Below, one piece after another: positions 62,414 through 64,000 of a stretch of DNA of 64,000 nucleotides (positions are counted from its first letter, which is position 1; every line of letters begins with the position of its first letter). The notes under the pieces were generated by a model. It was not told the DNA's origin and made no database searches. It worked only from the letters and a program-made list of their open reading frames with translations. Both the position numbers and the translations under genes were made by a program. Source of the stretch: an uncultured Oscillospiraceae bacterium (GTDB lineage: Bacteria; Bacillota; Clostridia; Oscillospirales; Oscillospiraceae); assembly GCA_947625285.1 (NCBI GenBank), contig CANQNS010000001.1, forward strand, positions 62,001 through 126,000. Reading direction: 5' to 3'.

Positions 62414-63075
62414 GGCACGCGCACCCGCCGCAGGACCCACTTCCAGGGCAGCGCGCTGCCCCACAGGTGGCAGGCCAGGATGTACAGCACCGTCAACGCC
62501 CCGAAGGCGATGAGGGCGGCCAGTTCCCGGTTGGTGGGCTTGCGGAAGGCGAAGCGGCGGACGAACAAAAAGCCCGTCAGCAGCATCACCCCGTCCAGCA
62601 CCGCAGGGAAGAGGCCTTGGAAAAGCCCGCCCAAGGCGTAAGCCACCGGCAGGATCACGGAGATAGAGGTGATGGGCATGCCCTGGTAATACTTTTTTCC
62701 GTCGGACCGGGGCGGCTGGTCCGCGGTCACGTTGAACCAGGCCAGCCTTATGAGTCCCGCCAGGCAGTAGGCCGTCAGTACGGCCATCCCCACCGGGCCG
62801 TGCATCCCCAGGTGGAAGCAGATGATCACCGGCAGGACCCCGAAGCAGACCATGTCGCACAGGGAGTCGATCTGTACGCCGTACTCCTTTTCCTGCTGGG
62901 TCCGATCATTTTTCGTCCGGGCCACCTTTCCGTCGAAGGCGTCCAGCAGCCCCGACAGAGCCAGGCACGCCAGGGCGTAGCGGATGTGGCCGGAGCAGGC
63001 CAGGAACATGCCCGCCACGGAGCTTACCAAACTCAGATAGGTCAGGATAACGGTATAGTCGTATACGCCGATCAT
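62410..63075 (-). CDS. pssA: CDP-diacylglycerol--serine O-phosphatidyltransferase
   Basis: Membrane enzyme making phosphatidylserine from CDP-diacylglycerol and serine. The 221 residues form six or more spans. The CDP-alcohol phosphotransferase motif is present as D48-G-x2-A52-R53 ... G66-x3-D70-x3-D74, but R53 and G66 are 12 residues apart instead of the usual 8. The pairing with psd, with a four-base overlap, makes phosphatidylserine the product beyond reasonable doubt. It also overlaps the upstream YbhN-like gene by four bases. Confidence 0.93.
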   Translation of the reverse strand: MIGVYDYTVILTYLSLVSSVAGMFLACSGHIRYALACLALSGLLDAFDGKVARTKNDRTQQEKEYGVQIDSLCDMVCFGVLPVIICFHLGMHGPVGMAVLTAYCLAGLIRLAWFNVTADQPPRSDGKKYYQGMPITSISVILPVAYALGGLFQGLFPAVLDGVMLLTGFLFVRRFAFRKPTNRELAALIAFGALTVLYILACHLWGSALPWKWVLRRVRVP

Positions 63076-64000
63076 GTGGTCGTCTCTCTCTTTCTATGTT
63101 TGCCCAGGACCAGGGCGGCAGCCAGGGTGAACGCGGCGGAGATGAAAAGCCGGCAGTAAAAGTCCGTCCCCCGGCTCAGGACCATGGCCGGCAGGACCAG
63201 AGCCCCAAACACCGGCTCGAACGCCGTCAGGAACAGTCCCTCCGTGACCCCCAGGCCGCCGGGCAGGGGCAGCATATCCGCCGCCACGGAGATGGCCGCC
63301 TGCAAGCCCGCTATGTCTGTCCAGCGCATCCCCGTCAGCCCAATGGCCCGGCACACCAGCCAGGGGACCGTGAACAGGATGAAACGCTGGATAAAGGTGA
63401 CGGCCTGGACCAAGGCCATGAGCCCCAGGTGGCCCTTGAAATAGGCCGCCGTTTCGTGGTATCGGTCCATGGAGGCCAAAAGCCGCTCCCGGCGTTCCGG
63501 CCGCCGGCGCAGGATATGCAGCCGCTCCAAGAGGTCCAGCGTCCGGTCCGCCAGTATCCGGGCCAGGCGCGGATGAAAGATCAGCATCATCAGCACCGCC
63601 ACGAACCCGCAGGTCAGCGCCAGGCCGATCCAGAACAGAAACAGCATATTTCCGAAGTGGTCCCGGAGAAAGTCCAGCCGGAACGCCGCCAGTCCCAGCC
63701 CCACCACCACCAGCACCAGCTTATAGGTGAGGGTAACGGCCATGAGCGTCACCGCGCTCACCGCCACAGGGATCCGTTCCTTGCGGAGAAAGTATATCTG
63801 CATGGGCTGTCCGCCCCCTGCGGAGGGGGTCACGGCGGAGAAGAAAAAGCCCACCGAGGAGACGAGCCAGCACCGGCCCAGTCCCAGCCGCTGGCCGCCG
63901 GAGCGGAGCAGCAGACGCAAAATGACCGCCTCGCCGCCGATGAACGCCGCCACGCAGGCCAGACCCAGCAGGAGCCACCGGCTGTCGCAGTCCCGGATGG
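63072..64000 (-). CDS. YbhN/UPF0104-family lysylphosphatidylglycerol synthase-like membrane protein, 5' end cut by window
   Basis: Polytopic membrane protein of the family that contains the flippase domain of MprF (LPG synthase TM region). Visible are the family motifs SAVTPSAGGGQPMQIYFLRK and LPLPGGLGVTEGLFL and about seven hydrophobic segments. The frame is open to the window edge (upstream codons read IRDCDSRWLLLGLACVAAFIGG), so a GTG at 63953 is internal and the start lies beyond base 64000. It is the first visible gene of the ybhN-pssA-psd operon. Members of the family are proposed to move or remodel lipids; a role in translocating a phospholipid made by PssA/Psd is inference. Confidence 0.85.
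   Translation of the reverse strand, partial: IRDCDSRWLLLGLACVAAFIGGEAVILRLLLRSGGQRLGLGRCWLVSSVGFFFSAVTPSAGGGQPMQIYFLRKERIPVAVSAVTLMAVTLTYKLVLVVVGLGLAAFRLDFLRDHFGNMLFLFWIGLALTCGFVAVLMMLIFHPRLARILADRTLDLLERLHILRRRPERRERLLASMDRYHETAAYFKGHLGLMALVQAVTFIQRFILFTVPWLVCRAIGLTGMRWTDIAGLQAAISVAADMLPLPGGLGVTEGLFLTAFEPVFGALVLPAMVLSRGTDFYCRLFISAAFTLAAALVLGKHRKRETTT

Overview
The window is a stretch of a high-GC, Gram-positive, spore-former-type chromosome. It most likely comes from the Oscillospiraceae group of Clostridia (Flavonifractor/Intestinimonas/Oscillibacter-like); the genus is inferred from content, not tested. The clues are AGGAGG-type ribosome binding sites, frequent GTG/TTG starts, a DnaD/DnaI-like pair, a GntR-LacI hybrid AraR, lipobox lipoproteins and short AT-rich promoter islands in otherwise GC-rich DNA. 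Both ends cut a gene (trmO on the left, a YbhN-like membrane protein on the right). I found no rRNA, tRNA, insertion sequence, phage gene or CRISPR array.

Layout. 1-4.7 kb: trmO end, galM, and a trkA-trkH potassium uptake operon. 4.7-9.4 kb: a PpiC-type foldase lipoprotein, an unknown protein whose upstream region looks Spo0A-controlled, lepA, and a small XRE regulator coupled to lepA. 9.4-13.5 kb: pta, an ECF sigma factor overlapping a membrane protein that is probably its anti-sigma partner, and tadA. 13.5-30.6 kb: a long minus-strand series reading U32 protein, maf, mreC, mreD, PBP2, mgsA, hisS, aspS, comM, thiI, M29 aminopeptidase, cinA, a GtrB-like glycosyltransferase and a ChbG-like deacetylase. 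30.6-37.1 kb: a PHP phosphoesterase divergent from dnaD-like and dnaI-like helicase-loading genes, then an RHH regulator in front of clpB. 37.2-42.2 kb: a 1249-residue secreted tannase-like esterase with a beta-helix half, a lipoprotein and a small DUF378 protein. 42.2-48.7 kb: a minus-strand series (ComEA-like, response regulator, histidine kinase, M24 peptidase, efp, zinc-ribbon protein) divergent from a DacF-like protein that has lost its catalytic motifs and carries an acidic hexapeptide repeat tail.

48.8-60.1 kb is a complete L-arabinose module: an AraC-type regulator and AraR on the minus strand, then divergently a YtfQRT-YjfF-type importer, an FGGY kinase replacing AraB, araA and araD. 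Hairpins after the binding-protein gene, before araD and after araD probably grade expression. A MATE exporter follows. The window closes with a psd-pssA-ybhN phospholipid operon on the minus strand.

Most genes are ordinary housekeeping. The points most worth a second look are the DacF-like pseudoenzyme with its repeat tail, the tannase/beta-helix fusion, the Spo0A-box promoter in front of an unknown gene, the sugar-binding protein without a lipobox, the RHH-clpB pair, and several clusters of perfect hairpins.
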